Part shown: in pieces, positions 15,967-24,059 of the stretch
Numbering within the stretch: the first letter of the stretch is position 1
Layout of the letters: each line of letters starts with the position of its first letter
From: Flavobacterium sp.
GTDB lineage: Bacteria > Bacteroidota > Bacteroidia > Flavobacteriales > Flavobacteriaceae
Assembly: GCF_017744675.1 (NCBI RefSeq)
Contig: NZ_JAGIAV010000001.1
Coordinates: 583,666-647,665 of the forward strand
Reading direction: 5' to 3'
Length of the DNA: 64,000 bases
Position numbers and translations under genes: made by a program
The notes under the pieces: model-generated
What the model saw: only the letters and a program-made list of their open reading frames with translations
Database searches by the model: none
What the model was told of the DNA's origin: nothing

Positions 15967-17394
15967 ATGACAGAAACAACTATAAAGAAAAGCTTCTTTT
16001 CTAAATTTTTTACCACTTTAAAACAAGCCCTAAAAGGCGACGAATCTTTTGATTATACTTCTGGAAGTATAAAAAAAGCCGTAATTCTATTGGCTATTCC
16101 GATGGTTTTGGAAATGATGATGGAATCGGTTTTTGCGTTAGTCGATTTGTATTTTGTTGGGCATTTGGAACATAGCAGTTTTGCCATTCAGACCGTTGGT
16201 TTGACCGAATCGGTATTGACTGTAATTTATTCTCTAGCGATTGGAATGAGTATGGCGGCAACAGCAGTTGTAGCACGACGTATTGGAGAAAAAGATCCTG
16301 TAGCTGCTGCAAAAGCAGGAATGCAAGCCATTATTATCGCCTTTGCAGTTAATAGCTTATTGAGCATTTTCGGAATTATTTATGCAAAAGATATTTTGAT
16401 TTTAATGGGTTCTTCAATAGAATCAGCCGAACATGGTTATCGATTTACACAAATTATGATTGGTTCGAGTTTGTGTATTATGCTTTTATTTCTAATCAAC
16501 GGAATTTTCCGTGGAGCAGGAAATGCAGCAATCGCCATGAAAAGTCTTTGGATTGCCAATATTTGCAATATCATTTTATGTCCGATTTTAATTAATGGTT
16601 TTGGCCCAGTTCCAGCTTTCGGTTTAGTTGGTGCAGCTTTGGCAACCACAATCGGAAGAAGTATTGGAGTTGTTTATCAAGTGTATCATTTGTTTTTTGG
16701 TAACGGAGTTTTAAAAATCAAGATTCCGTATTTCGCTCCAGATTTTACTCAAATAAAAGCCTTAGTAAAAATTGCCGCTCCAGGAATTTTACAATTTGTA
16801 ATTGCATCTTGCAGTTGGATTTTCTTAGCACAATTAGTCGCAACAACAGGAGGCGATCACGGTTCAGCAGGATATCAGACGGCATTAAGAATTATGATGT
16901 TTTTCATTCTTCCAGCTTGGGGATTAAGTAATGCTGCGGCAACTTTGGTTGGACAAAATTTGGGCGCTAAACAAATCGAACGTGCCGAAAAATCGGTTTA
17001 TACAACGGCAAGATATAATGTGATTTTCATGGCTTCTATTATGATTATTACTTTGTGTCTTGGGCAATATATTATTTCGTTTTTCACGAATGATGAACAA
17101 GTAAAAACTGTTGCGATTGAAGCATTGCAAATTATGAGCATCGGATTTATTTTCTACGGAATCGGAATGGTTCTCATCAACACTTTCAACGGAGCAGGAG
17201 ATACTTGGACACCGACAGGAATTAATTTCTTCGGATTTTGGCTGTTCCAGATTCCATTGGCTTTTGTCCTGGCTAAACATTTTAATATGGGACCAACAGG
17301 AGTTTTTATTGCCATTCCAGTTGCAGAAACTGCAATTACTTTAGCGGGAATCGTTTTCTATAAAAGAGGAAAATGGAAACGAGTTCAAGTTTAA
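15967..17394 (+). CDS. MATE-family multidrug/cation exporter
   Basis: A 475-residue membrane protein with 12 predicted helices in two halves, of the multidrug and toxic-compound extrusion family (NorM/DinF type); it exports drugs or toxic cations driven by sodium or protons. Family features are AVILLAIPMVLEMMMESVF near helix 1 (about 39-57), LVDLYFVGHL, and the repeat of the pattern at PGILQFVIASCSWIFLAQL in the second half. It is transcribed alone; the 172 bases before it hold only AT-rich DNA with a weak CCTAAT...ATTAGG inverted repeat. It ends in a good terminator. Confidence 0.93.
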   Translation: MTETTIKKSFFSKFFTTLKQALKGDESFDYTSGSIKKAVILLAIPMVLEMMMESVFALVDLYFVGHLEHSSFAIQTVGLTESVLTVIYSLAIGMSMAATAVVARRIGEKDPVAAAKAGMQAIIIAFAVNSLLSIFGIIYAKDILILMGSSIESAEHGYRFTQIMIGSSLCIMLLFLINGIFRGAGNAAIAMKSLWIANICNIILCPILINGFGPVPAFGLVGAALATTIGRSIGVVYQVYHLFFGNGVLKIKIPYFAPDFTQIKALVKIAAPGILQFVIASCSWIFLAQLVATTGGDHGSAGYQTALRIMMFFILPAWGLSNAAATLVGQNLGAKQIERAEKSVYTTARYNVIFMASIMIITLCLGQYIISFFTNDEQVKTVAIEALQIMSIGFIFYGIGMVLINTFNGAGDTWTPTGINFFGFWLFQIPLAFVLAKHFNMGPTGVFIAIPVAETAITLAGIVFYKRGKWKRVQV

Positions 17395-17402
17395 TAAAAG
17401 AA

Positions 17403-17432
17403 AAAGACCTTCAATTTTGAAGGTCTTTTTTT
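17403..17432 (+). terminator. Rho-independent terminator after the MATE gene
   Basis: AAAGACCTTCAA (17403-17414) and TTGAAGGTCTTT (17417-17428) form the stem, with further T residues to 17432. Its core GACCTTCAA/TTGAAGGTC recurs in the terminator at 18302. Confidence 0.88.
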
Positions 17433-17488
17433 ATGTAAGAAATTTATACTAATTTTGTTTTTTGTTTTGATGAAATGTAATATTTCTT

Positions 17489-18031
17489 ATGATTAAAATT
17501 AACTTAGAAAACACTTTTGAAGCAACATATGTAAGCGCCAATTTTGACCAATATATTTTTGAATCCGCACTAAAAGATGATACAATAATTCAACTTAAGG
17601 TTAAGTTTACAAATATCGCAGAGTCATTATTACCGAACGTTTACAATTTAGCTTTTGGCCCATTTGATGAAAATGGAAAAATAAATGATTCTATAAACCT
17701 GAAACATAAGGATAGTAATAAAGTTTTTTCAACAATAATTTTGTTTTCGATAACTTTTCTAAAAAACAATTCTAATAAGACAATTGGTATTGATGGTTCA
17801 GATGATTTACGAGCTAATTTATATCATCGGATGTTTAGATATAATCAAAAAGATTTACAAGATTTTTTAGTAATTATTGGAGTAGATTGGTATGTTAGAT
17901 TACTTAGAAATGGAACAATTGAATTAGATGATAATGGACTGCCATTTTTTAAACCAAAACCAGAACCTTTTGATTTCCAAAGAAAAACTAATGACCTTTA
18001 CAGATATTATATGTTTAATTTAAATCAATAA
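17489..18031 (+). CDS. DUF6934-like protein of unknown function
   Basis: A 180-residue soluble protein without signal peptide. The central part (VYNLAFGPFDENGKINDS, then KVFSTIILFSITFL and LRANLYHRMFRYN, about 51-130) follows the pattern I recall for DUF6934: a NLxFG turn, a variable loop, a TVxxTI-like strand and helix, and a GS-x-x-x-R-x-x-LY-x-R core. The family is spread through Bacteroidota and has no known function to my knowledge. It is followed 16 bases later by a 73-codon gene. Base composition looks even more AT-rich than the neighbours, and it sits between two terminators with the same stem core. Confidence 0.65.
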   Translation: MIKINLENTFEATYVSANFDQYIFESALKDDTIIQLKVKFTNIAESLLPNVYNLAFGPFDENGKINDSINLKHKDSNKVFSTIILFSITFLKNNSNKTIGIDGSDDLRANLYHRMFRYNQKDLQDFLVIIGVDWYVRLLRNGTIELDDNGLPFFKPKPEPFDFQRKTNDLYRYYMFNLNQ

Positions 18032-18047
18032 TGTTTAAATTTGCTCT

Positions 18048-18269
18048 ATGAAAGAATCAATTCAAAATAAAATTAATAAAATTCAGGAAATCGCTTTAGC
18101 TTCAACTTCGAATAGAAATATTGCAGATGAGAGAAATGCAGAGTCAAATAGTGTTGACAATCTCTCTAAATCAATTCGAAATAAAAAAGAAGCTGAATTA
18201 TTCTTTTCTGAATTAAAATTAGCTATTGACTTGGCTAAAAGAAATTCTACAAAAAGTGCTTTAGAATAA
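18048..18269 (+). CDS. Small hypothetical protein paired with the DUF6934-like gene
   Basis: A 73-residue, lysine-, asparagine- and glutamate-rich helical protein (MKESIQNKINKIQEIALAST start) without signal peptide, membrane helix or known motif. It is 16 bases downstream of the DUF6934-like gene and shares its terminator, so the two are likely co-transcribed. A small charged partner next to a larger orphan gene can resemble a toxin-antitoxin or other two-gene cassette, but nothing in the sequence proves it. Confidence 0.6.
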   Translation: MKESIQNKINKIQEIALASTSNRNIADERNAESNSVDNLSKSIRNKKEAELFFSELKLAIDLAKRNSTKSALE

Positions 18270-18301
18270 ATTTCGTTTAAAAGAAAGATATGTGTATATA
18301 T

Positions 18302-18334
18302 AAAAACGACCTTCAAGATTGAAGGTCGTTTTTT
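18302..18334. terminator. Bidirectional terminator, 18048 gene / dusB
   Basis: AAAAACGACCTTCAA (18302-18316) pairs with TTGAAGGTCGTTTTT (18319-18333) around GA, so the stem serves both the + strand pair and dusB, which ends at 18340 on the - strand. Confidence 0.9.
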
Positions 18335-18339
18335 GTGTT

Positions 18340-19338
18340 TTAAACAAACTCATATCCTGCATAAACCTGTTCGATTTCTTTCATGATAGCAAATAAATCT
18401 TCGGGTGCATCAGTTGTAACTAATTTTTGTTTGAATTCTTTAAACGAATGAATTCCTTTGAAATAATTGGTATAATGACGACGCATTTCTACAATTCCTA
18501 AACGTTCACCTTTCCAATCCATAGACCATTGCAAATGATTTCTGGCCGCTTCAACACGATCAATAACCGTTGGAGAAGGTAAGTGCTCACCAGTTTTGAA
18601 ATAATGTTTGATTTCATTAAAAATCCACGGATAACCAATCGCAGCACGACCAATCATGATACCGTCAATTCCGTATTCGTTTTTATATTTTAATGCTTTT
18701 TCTGGACTATCGATATCGCCATTTCCGAAAATAGGCATTGTAATTCTTGGGTTGTTTTTTACGCGTGCAATATGCGACCAGTCAGAATGGCCTTTGTACA
18801 TTTGGGCACGAGTTCTTGCGTGAATGGTTAGAGCTTGAACCCCGATATCCTGAAGTCTTTCAGCAACTTCATCAATATTAATTGAGTTTTCATCCCAGCC
18901 TAAACGGGTTTTCACAGTTACAGGCAAATCAGTTCCTTTAATAACCGCTTGCGTTAAACGTACCATTAAATCAACATCCTTTAAAACTCCAGCACCAGCA
19001 CCACGACAAACCACTTTTTTTACCGGACATCCAAAATTAATATCCACTAAATCAGGTTTTACAGTAGAAACAATTTTAGAAGACATTTCCATTGCTTCTT
19101 CATCTCCACCAAAAATCTGAATTCCAACAGGACGTTCGTAATCAAAAATATCCAGCTTCATGCGGCTTTTTATAGCATCACGAATTAATCCTTCTGATGA
19201 AATAAATTCAGAGTACATCATGTCCGCTCCGTGCGTTTTGCATAATCTGCGAAACGGCGGATCGCTAACATCTTCCATCGGTGCTAGTAATAAAGGAAAT
19301 TCGGGTAATTCTATGTTGCCAATCTTGACCATCTTCAT
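18340..19338 (-). CDS. dusB: tRNA-dihydrouridine synthase (DusB type)
   Basis: An FMN enzyme that reduces a uridine of tRNA to dihydrouridine. The TIM-barrel start LLLAPMEDVSDPPFRRLC, the strand VDINFGCPVKKVVCRGAGAG with the catalytic cysteine (FGCP), and the FMN-phosphate site MIGRAAIGYPWIF are all present. I set the start at the ATG at 19338 (MKMVKIGNIEL), because the farther upstream TTG at 19350 falls inside the promoter's -7 box; the ATG at 19332 is also possible. About 332 residues, as usual. Transcribed alone. Confidence 0.94.
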   Translation of the reverse strand: MKMVKIGNIELPEFPLLLAPMEDVSDPPFRRLCKTHGADMMYSEFISSEGLIRDAIKSRMKLDIFDYERPVGIQIFGGDEEAMEMSSKIVSTVKPDLVDINFGCPVKKVVCRGAGAGVLKDVDLMVRLTQAVIKGTDLPVTVKTRLGWDENSINIDEVAERLQDIGVQALTIHARTRAQMYKGHSDWSHIARVKNNPRITMPIFGNGDIDSPEKALKYKNEYGIDGIMIGRAAIGYPWIFNEIKHYFKTGEHLPSPTVIDRVEAARNHLQWSMDWKGERLGIVEMRRHYTNYFKGIHSFKEFKQKLVTTDAPEDLFAIMKEIEQVYAGYEFV

Positions 19339-19347
19339 AATTTTTTG

Positions 19348-19381
19348 CAAAATTACAACATTTAGTTTAATTCACAGCAAA
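19348..19381 (-). promoter_or_regulatory. Promoter of dusB
   Basis: On the - strand TTTG (19381-19378) and TAATTTTG (19355-19348) are 22 bases apart, a good Bacteroidota promoter. The box ends 9 bases before the chosen ATG, giving a very short leader. Confidence 0.6.
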
Positions 19382-19439
19382 ACATTTAAGAAGCTGAAAT
19401 TAAACCATATAAGTAATATAAGTTCATTTAAATGGAATG

Positions 19440-19587
19440 TAATATTTTAACACATAGAAGCACAGATATTTGCAAAAGCAAAAAAGGTGTTTCAGTAGTT
19501 TAATTCACATAGTTTTGCGATTCGTATTTACACAAAGTTTTAAATGAATTTACATTACTTAAATGGTGAAAAAAATTATGTAATGGT
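19440..19587. repeat. Intergenic remnants of the ACACATAG repeat family
   Basis: AACACATAGAAGCACAG (from 19449) and TTCACATAGTTTTGCG (from 19504) resemble the clearer ACACATAG/CTATGTGT copies at 60785-60922. The rest is AT-rich with short repeats of ATTTACATTACTTAAATGG-like sequence; no gene is visible. Confidence 0.4.
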
Positions 19588-20874
19588 TTATCGGTAGTCA
19601 AAAAATCGAATTGGTTTTCGACTCATCGGATTAAAAACGATTGGATTTAGAATTTCTTTTCGAACAAATTCTATTTTTGGTGTTACTCTCAATTTAGCTC
19701 TAAAATGATCTTTTATTTCTTGTAAAAATTCTGGAGATTGGTTTTTCACAGCAATTTTAATCAAGATCTCGTCTGTTCCTAAATCGTTTGTTGAAATTTC
19801 GATTAAGTGATTTTCGATATTATCAAAACTGCTCAAAACATCATTCATTGCTGGCGGATACAAGGTTGTCCCTTTATATTTAATCATTTGTTTTTTACGC
19901 CCAACAACTGGTCCGACGCGTAAAGTATTTCTGCCGCAAGCGCAAGGCTCGTCATGAAACTGTACAATATCTCCAGTCTTAAAACGAAGTAAAGGCATCG
20001 CTTCAATTCCTAAAGTTGTAAAAGTAAGTTCGCCCGTTTCACCGTTTTTAACTGGCATATTATTTTCGTCTAGAACTTCAACAATGATTAATTCTGGATG
20101 ATGGTGTCCGCCTTTTTCATGCTCACATTCTGTAAAAGCAGTGCTCATTTCCGTAGAAGCATAAGTCGAAAACAACTTGATGTTCCATTTATCTGTGATT
20201 TTTTTCGAAAGGATATTCATGGAGAAATCCTGTTCTCTCAAAGATTCACCAATACAGATGGCACCTTTTATGCTCGAATTATTATAATCGATTCCGTGCA
20301 TTTCGGCATATTCAATTAATTTTAAAAGGAAAGAAGGAACCGTAATTAGATAACTCGGATTGTATTTTAAAATAGAATCCCATTGCATTTCTGGAATTCC
20401 AGCACCAACTCTAATTACGCCGACTTTCAATTTTCGAAGACCCAAAAAATAAGCCAAACCGGCCATAAATTTTCTGTCAATTGTCGTCATCAATTGTACG
20501 ACATCGCCTTCTGCAATTCCAGCACAGGCAAACGAAATAGCTTCATTATAAGCCAATCGATCCAAGTCAGAATCGGTTAAGCCAAAAGTTACAGGATCGC
20601 CTAAAGTTCCAGATGTCGAGGCATAATCGATAATTTTATGTTGTGGAACACACAAAAAATCATCATTATATTGTTGTAAATCTTCTTTGGTTGTAACAGG
20701 TAAATGCTGTAAATCTTCTAAGGTTTTTACTTTCGAAATATCAATATTTTGCCCTGCAAAAAGTCTTTTATAAAAAGGAGAATTCTCGCTGATATAAGCT
20801 AAAAGTTCGGCTAATTTTTTTTCTTGAAAAATTTTAATTTCTTCTAAAGAATCTTTTTCTATTGCTGGAATCAT
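19588..20874 (-). CDS. PaaK-like acyl-adenylating ligase of the pigment cluster
   Basis: A 428-residue member of the phenylacetate-CoA ligase branch of AMP-forming enzymes. The nucleotide loop is YASTSGTLGDPVTFGL (about 84-99), the acid-activation core TYASTEMSTAFTECEH, and the hinge region LLRFKTGDI; a cysteine pair CACGR is also typical. In aryl-polyene clusters such a ligase activates 4-hydroxycinnamate for transfer to an acyl carrier protein, which matches the tyrosine ammonia-lyase at 51297. It is the last gene of the cluster and overlaps the C45 gene by 4 bases. Whether it loads CoA or ACP is not visible. Confidence 0.85.
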   Translation of the reverse strand: MIPAIEKDSLEEIKIFQEKKLAELLAYISENSPFYKRLFAGQNIDISKVKTLEDLQHLPVTTKEDLQQYNDDFLCVPQHKIIDYASTSGTLGDPVTFGLTDSDLDRLAYNEAISFACAGIAEGDVVQLMTTIDRKFMAGLAYFLGLRKLKVGVIRVGAGIPEMQWDSILKYNPSYLITVPSFLLKLIEYAEMHGIDYNNSSIKGAICIGESLREQDFSMNILSKKITDKWNIKLFSTYASTEMSTAFTECEHEKGGHHHPELIIVEVLDENNMPVKNGETGELTFTTLGIEAMPLLRFKTGDIVQFHDEPCACGRNTLRVGPVVGRKKQMIKYKGTTLYPPAMNDVLSSFDNIENHLIEISTNDLGTDEILIKIAVKNQSPEFLQEIKDHFRAKLRVTPKIEFVRKEILNPIVFNPMSRKPIRFFDYR

Positions 20875-22535
20875 TTTAATTTTCTTTTGACTTTTTTTAA
20901 ATATTTTTCAATTTCTTCTTTTTGAGGAACCGTAGTAATTTCGTGGCTTAAAGCTTTTTCAAAATTTAGCTTTGCCTGAAGAAATTCCTTTTTTTGGTAA
21001 AAGTACAATCCTGTCTTATAATATACAACCCAATAATTTGGGTTTAACGCTTGATAATGCTGCAGAAACTCAGTAGAAACGGTTTCCTTCTTTTTTAAAA
21101 TGGAATCTAGTTTATGATCTTCAATTTTAAACTTTTTAAAATTCTGAAAAGCAACGGTTTCTAAGAATGGATCTTTGGTAATATTCAGATTTTCTTTCTG
21201 AAATGATTTTGCGGTATTTTGGTTTTCATCGAAAATCGAATTTAAATCATAACAGACAAACTCGCCTAATTGAAACGGATTTGCCGAAATCCAGACCAAT
21301 TTTTCTTTTGGTTTAAAGATAATTCCGTGATGTGCTAAAAGCTGATTTAATGCCTTTTCGTTGCCAAAACCCAAAACCTCATTTTTTAAACCGTCTTTAT
21401 TTCGAAGAATTTCTGAAGCGATTTCAGGATTTACTTTTGGAGTTTCGGCTAAAAGTTCTTGCATTCTTTCATAACGGTATTCTGAATGACTATTGGCAAT
21501 TTGCTCCAGATTTCTTTTGTCTGCTGCAAAAGCTTCGCCTTGAAAATGATTGGAACAAATTAATTGATCGCTGTTTGGAACATCGTAAACATCCATTTTA
21601 TCTGGAGAAACTTCAATTAAAATTGCTTTGTTATCGTTGGCGCTTCCAACCATAATCGATTCCGAAACAAATACTTTTCTTTTTTTAGCTATAGCAATTG
21701 CTTCATCTAGATTTTTGGCGTGCTGTAAAATTTCGCGAGTTAAAATCGAAATCGGAGTTTTCGCGCTAAGCGGAATTTTAGATTTGGAAGCATTTATCGT
21801 AACAGTCAAACCTTCCAGATTCATTCCAGAAACCGCGCCAATCATCCCAGGCCAAGTCACCATCATAAACGGAAAACCTTCTTTAGGTTTTATAAAGGCA
21901 ACTATTTTATTTTCCGCGAAAGCGTCATTGACATAAAAATCAAAATTTCGAGCCAAGATTAAATTTCCATCTTCCGATTTTTCGTTCCAAGCCGCAAAAG
22001 AAGAACAGCCAACCAAAGCCAAATCTTGCAAAGCATGACCAATATCGTGTGCCGCGTGAAGATATAAACCGCGCTGATATTGCGGTGCGATATTGTCAAA
22101 TTCATTTGAAGAATACTGAGAAATGCCATAAATCTCGGTTTGATATTCGTCAGGAACATTTAAATACAATTTTCTATTGTACCATTTTAGAAACTGGCGA
22201 AGCAGTTTCTGCTGGAATTTTGACGGAATTAGATCGGTTATTTTTGAGAAAAAAATACGCTGTTGTTTTTGCAAAAGCGAATCGGTTAGAGCGCCAGTTG
22301 AAAATCCGATTTCAAGCGGATCGCCTTCAACATACAATTCCCAAAGTCCTTGTTTATTTTTTAAGAATGAATTTTTTCCAGAAAGAAAAACGCTATCTGA
22401 TAATTTCTCAACAACAGGTTTTGTATTGTTGTAAGCGGTAATATCAGGTCTATGTTTTTTTGATTTTGAAGTACCGCAAGAAGTCAGCAAGCTTAGAAAA
22501 CCGATAAGGAAGAGGTAAAAAATTCGGTTTTTCAT
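20871..22535 (-). CDS. C45-type Ntn-hydrolase/acyltransferase lipoprotein
   Basis: A 554-residue lipoprotein (lipobox LLTSC, C20) with a domain of the acyl-CoA:6-aminopenicillanate acyltransferase/C45 peptidase family. The likely nucleophile is C177 in LVGCSSFAAW, followed by RNFDF; in this family the enzyme cleaves itself before that cysteine and then hydrolyses or forms amide bonds. A C-terminal TPR-like segment (FYQKKEFLQAKLNFEKAL) follows. It lies between the ligase (4-base overlap) and an FAD desaturase-like gene. In the pigment context it is a candidate for acyl transfer on the periplasmic side; this is inference. Confidence 0.82.
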   Translation of the reverse strand: MKNRIFYLFLIGFLSLLTSCGTSKSKKHRPDITAYNNTKPVVEKLSDSVFLSGKNSFLKNKQGLWELYVEGDPLEIGFSTGALTDSLLQKQQRIFFSKITDLIPSKFQQKLLRQFLKWYNRKLYLNVPDEYQTEIYGISQYSSNEFDNIAPQYQRGLYLHAAHDIGHALQDLALVGCSSFAAWNEKSEDGNLILARNFDFYVNDAFAENKIVAFIKPKEGFPFMMVTWPGMIGAVSGMNLEGLTVTINASKSKIPLSAKTPISILTREILQHAKNLDEAIAIAKKRKVFVSESIMVGSANDNKAILIEVSPDKMDVYDVPNSDQLICSNHFQGEAFAADKRNLEQIANSHSEYRYERMQELLAETPKVNPEIASEILRNKDGLKNEVLGFGNEKALNQLLAHHGIIFKPKEKLVWISANPFQLGEFVCYDLNSIFDENQNTAKSFQKENLNITKDPFLETVAFQNFKKFKIEDHKLDSILKKKETVSTEFLQHYQALNPNYWVVYYKTGLYFYQKKEFLQAKLNFEKALSHEITTVPQKEEIEKYLKKVKRKLK

Positions 22536-22541
22536 AATGGC

Positions 22542-24059
22542 TTATTGTGATTCTTTTTTAATTTTTTCGAGCAGATATTCTTTTCCTACAATTTCTGAGC
22601 AAGTTAAGACTGCTCCAACCGTAACTCCTAAGACACCGTGCATGTTAATACTTTGGCCTGTAAGATAAAGATTTTCTATCTTAGTTTTAGTCGGAATCAT
22701 AGTTTTCATCGGATTATTTGAATCTTTAACATATCCGTACATATTTCCGCCGTCTCCGCCAATGTAATCTCGATAAGAAAGTGGAGTAGAAGTATGCACT
22801 GATTTGATGCAATCTTTTATTCCAGGAAATTTTTTTTCGATTTCTTCTAAAAATTTTGTTGCTTTTTTAGCTTTAAATTCGTCATAACTTTCTCCTCTCT
22901 CATTTTCTTCAAAGGTGGTGTTGAAGGTGTTTTCCCAAGCTTTAACATCATCATATTTCATGTAGGTTAAAAAAGTCATTCCATCTGCCCATTCTTCGTC
23001 TTTTTTTGACGGATTCATAGACGCCATAAAAGTTTTCGGCCAAGAATTTTCGTCATATTCATGAGAAGTCCAAACATCATTGGCACTTTTAAAATGATAA
23101 TAATTATGGTTGATGTATTTGAAAGTCTTTGGTTTAAAAACGATATACAAGCTGAAGGCAGAAAGGACATTTTCTAGATTCTGAATTCTATTGAAAAATG
23201 GTTTTCTAAAATTTTCCTGCCCCGCCATTTTCAAAGTCGTTTTCGGTTCAATGTTCGAAATAAAATACGTTCCAGAAACTTCTGTTCCGTCTTTCATTTT
23301 AACCGAATTTACCTTTTGATTTTCAACTTCAAATTGCGTTACTTCCTTATGTTTGAAGAATTCACCTCCGAAATTTTTCAGCTGTTTCAGAAGCTGTTTC
23401 GTAATCTGACTTCCGCCATTTACGCATCGCCATGAACTTTCGATGTAGGAATTGACCACAAGTGCGTGCACATAAAAAGGCGATTTCTCGGCTATGCCGG
23501 CATAAAGAAAATTAGATCCAGCCAAAACCGCTTTTAGTTTCTCGTTTTGAGTAAAAGAATCGATGATTTCTTTCGCGTTAAGCGTTAAAATTTCATCATC
23601 ATATTTTCCTTGAGATTCTAAATTGTAAAGAGGAAATGTTTTGCAAACCGCTTTTATTTTTTGGCAATAACGTTCTATATTTTCTTTTTCTTCTGGAAAA
23701 TATTGAGTTAGTTTTTCAATGAAATTTTCGAAACCTTGCGCATACGGATATTCGGTTTTATCATCATCAAAAGAAATAATATCAAAACCATTTTCGTCCA
23801 ATTTTTTCAGATTCAAATGATCCATTATTCCAATATATTTGAAATATTGATGAAGATTCTGGCCTTCGCCTAAACCTCCGATATAATGAATTCCCGTATC
23901 AAAAATGGTTTTATCTCTTACGAAAGTCTGTAGATTTCCGCCATATTGATTGTTTTTTTCGAGTACACAAACGCTGTAGCCTTCTTTTGCCAGAATAACA
24001 GCAGAAACCAATCCGCCTAAACCGCTGCCAATTATAACTACATCGTATTGTTTTTTCAT
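22542..24059 (-). CDS. Phytoene-desaturase-like FAD oxidoreductase
   Basis: A 505-residue flavoprotein. The dinucleotide-binding start DVVIIGSGLGGLVSAVILAK (6-25) is followed by VLEKNNQYGGN; the C-terminal FAD stretch NLYLTGQSINMHGVLGVTVG is near 465-484. This is the CrtI/carotene-isomerase (CrtISO-like) layout, acting on long polyene chains. Within a flexirubin cluster it could oxidise or isomerise the aryl polyene; no carotenoid synthase genes are nearby. It starts exactly where the MMPL gene ends, so translation is coupled. Substrate is inferred from context only. Confidence 0.87.
   Translation of the reverse strand: MKKQYDVVIIGSGLGGLVSAVILAKEGYSVCVLEKNNQYGGNLQTFVRDKTIFDTGIHYIGGLGEGQNLHQYFKYIGIMDHLNLKKLDENGFDIISFDDDKTEYPYAQGFENFIEKLTQYFPEEKENIERYCQKIKAVCKTFPLYNLESQGKYDDEILTLNAKEIIDSFTQNEKLKAVLAGSNFLYAGIAEKSPFYVHALVVNSYIESSWRCVNGGSQITKQLLKQLKNFGGEFFKHKEVTQFEVENQKVNSVKMKDGTEVSGTYFISNIEPKTTLKMAGQENFRKPFFNRIQNLENVLSAFSLYIVFKPKTFKYINHNYYHFKSANDVWTSHEYDENSWPKTFMASMNPSKKDEEWADGMTFLTYMKYDDVKAWENTFNTTFEENERGESYDEFKAKKATKFLEEIEKKFPGIKDCIKSVHTSTPLSYRDYIGGDGGNMYGYVKDSNNPMKTMIPTKTKIENLYLTGQSINMHGVLGVTVGAVLTCSEIVGKEYLLEKIKKESQ

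Noticed and set aside
16924..17280. Frame of 118 codons opposite the MATE gene
   Set aside because: Antisense shadow: Ser/His/Asn-rich, no promoter, no recognisable domain.
22049..22441. Frame of 130 codons opposite the C45 lipoprotein gene
   Set aside because: Lies wholly antisense to a gene with clear motifs; composition (many Arg, Phe, His) is that of a shadow frame.
22542..24059. Carotenoid pathway gene
   Set aside because: Although CrtI-like, it has no phytoene synthase, cyclase or hydroxylase neighbour; the setting is the aryl-polyene cluster.
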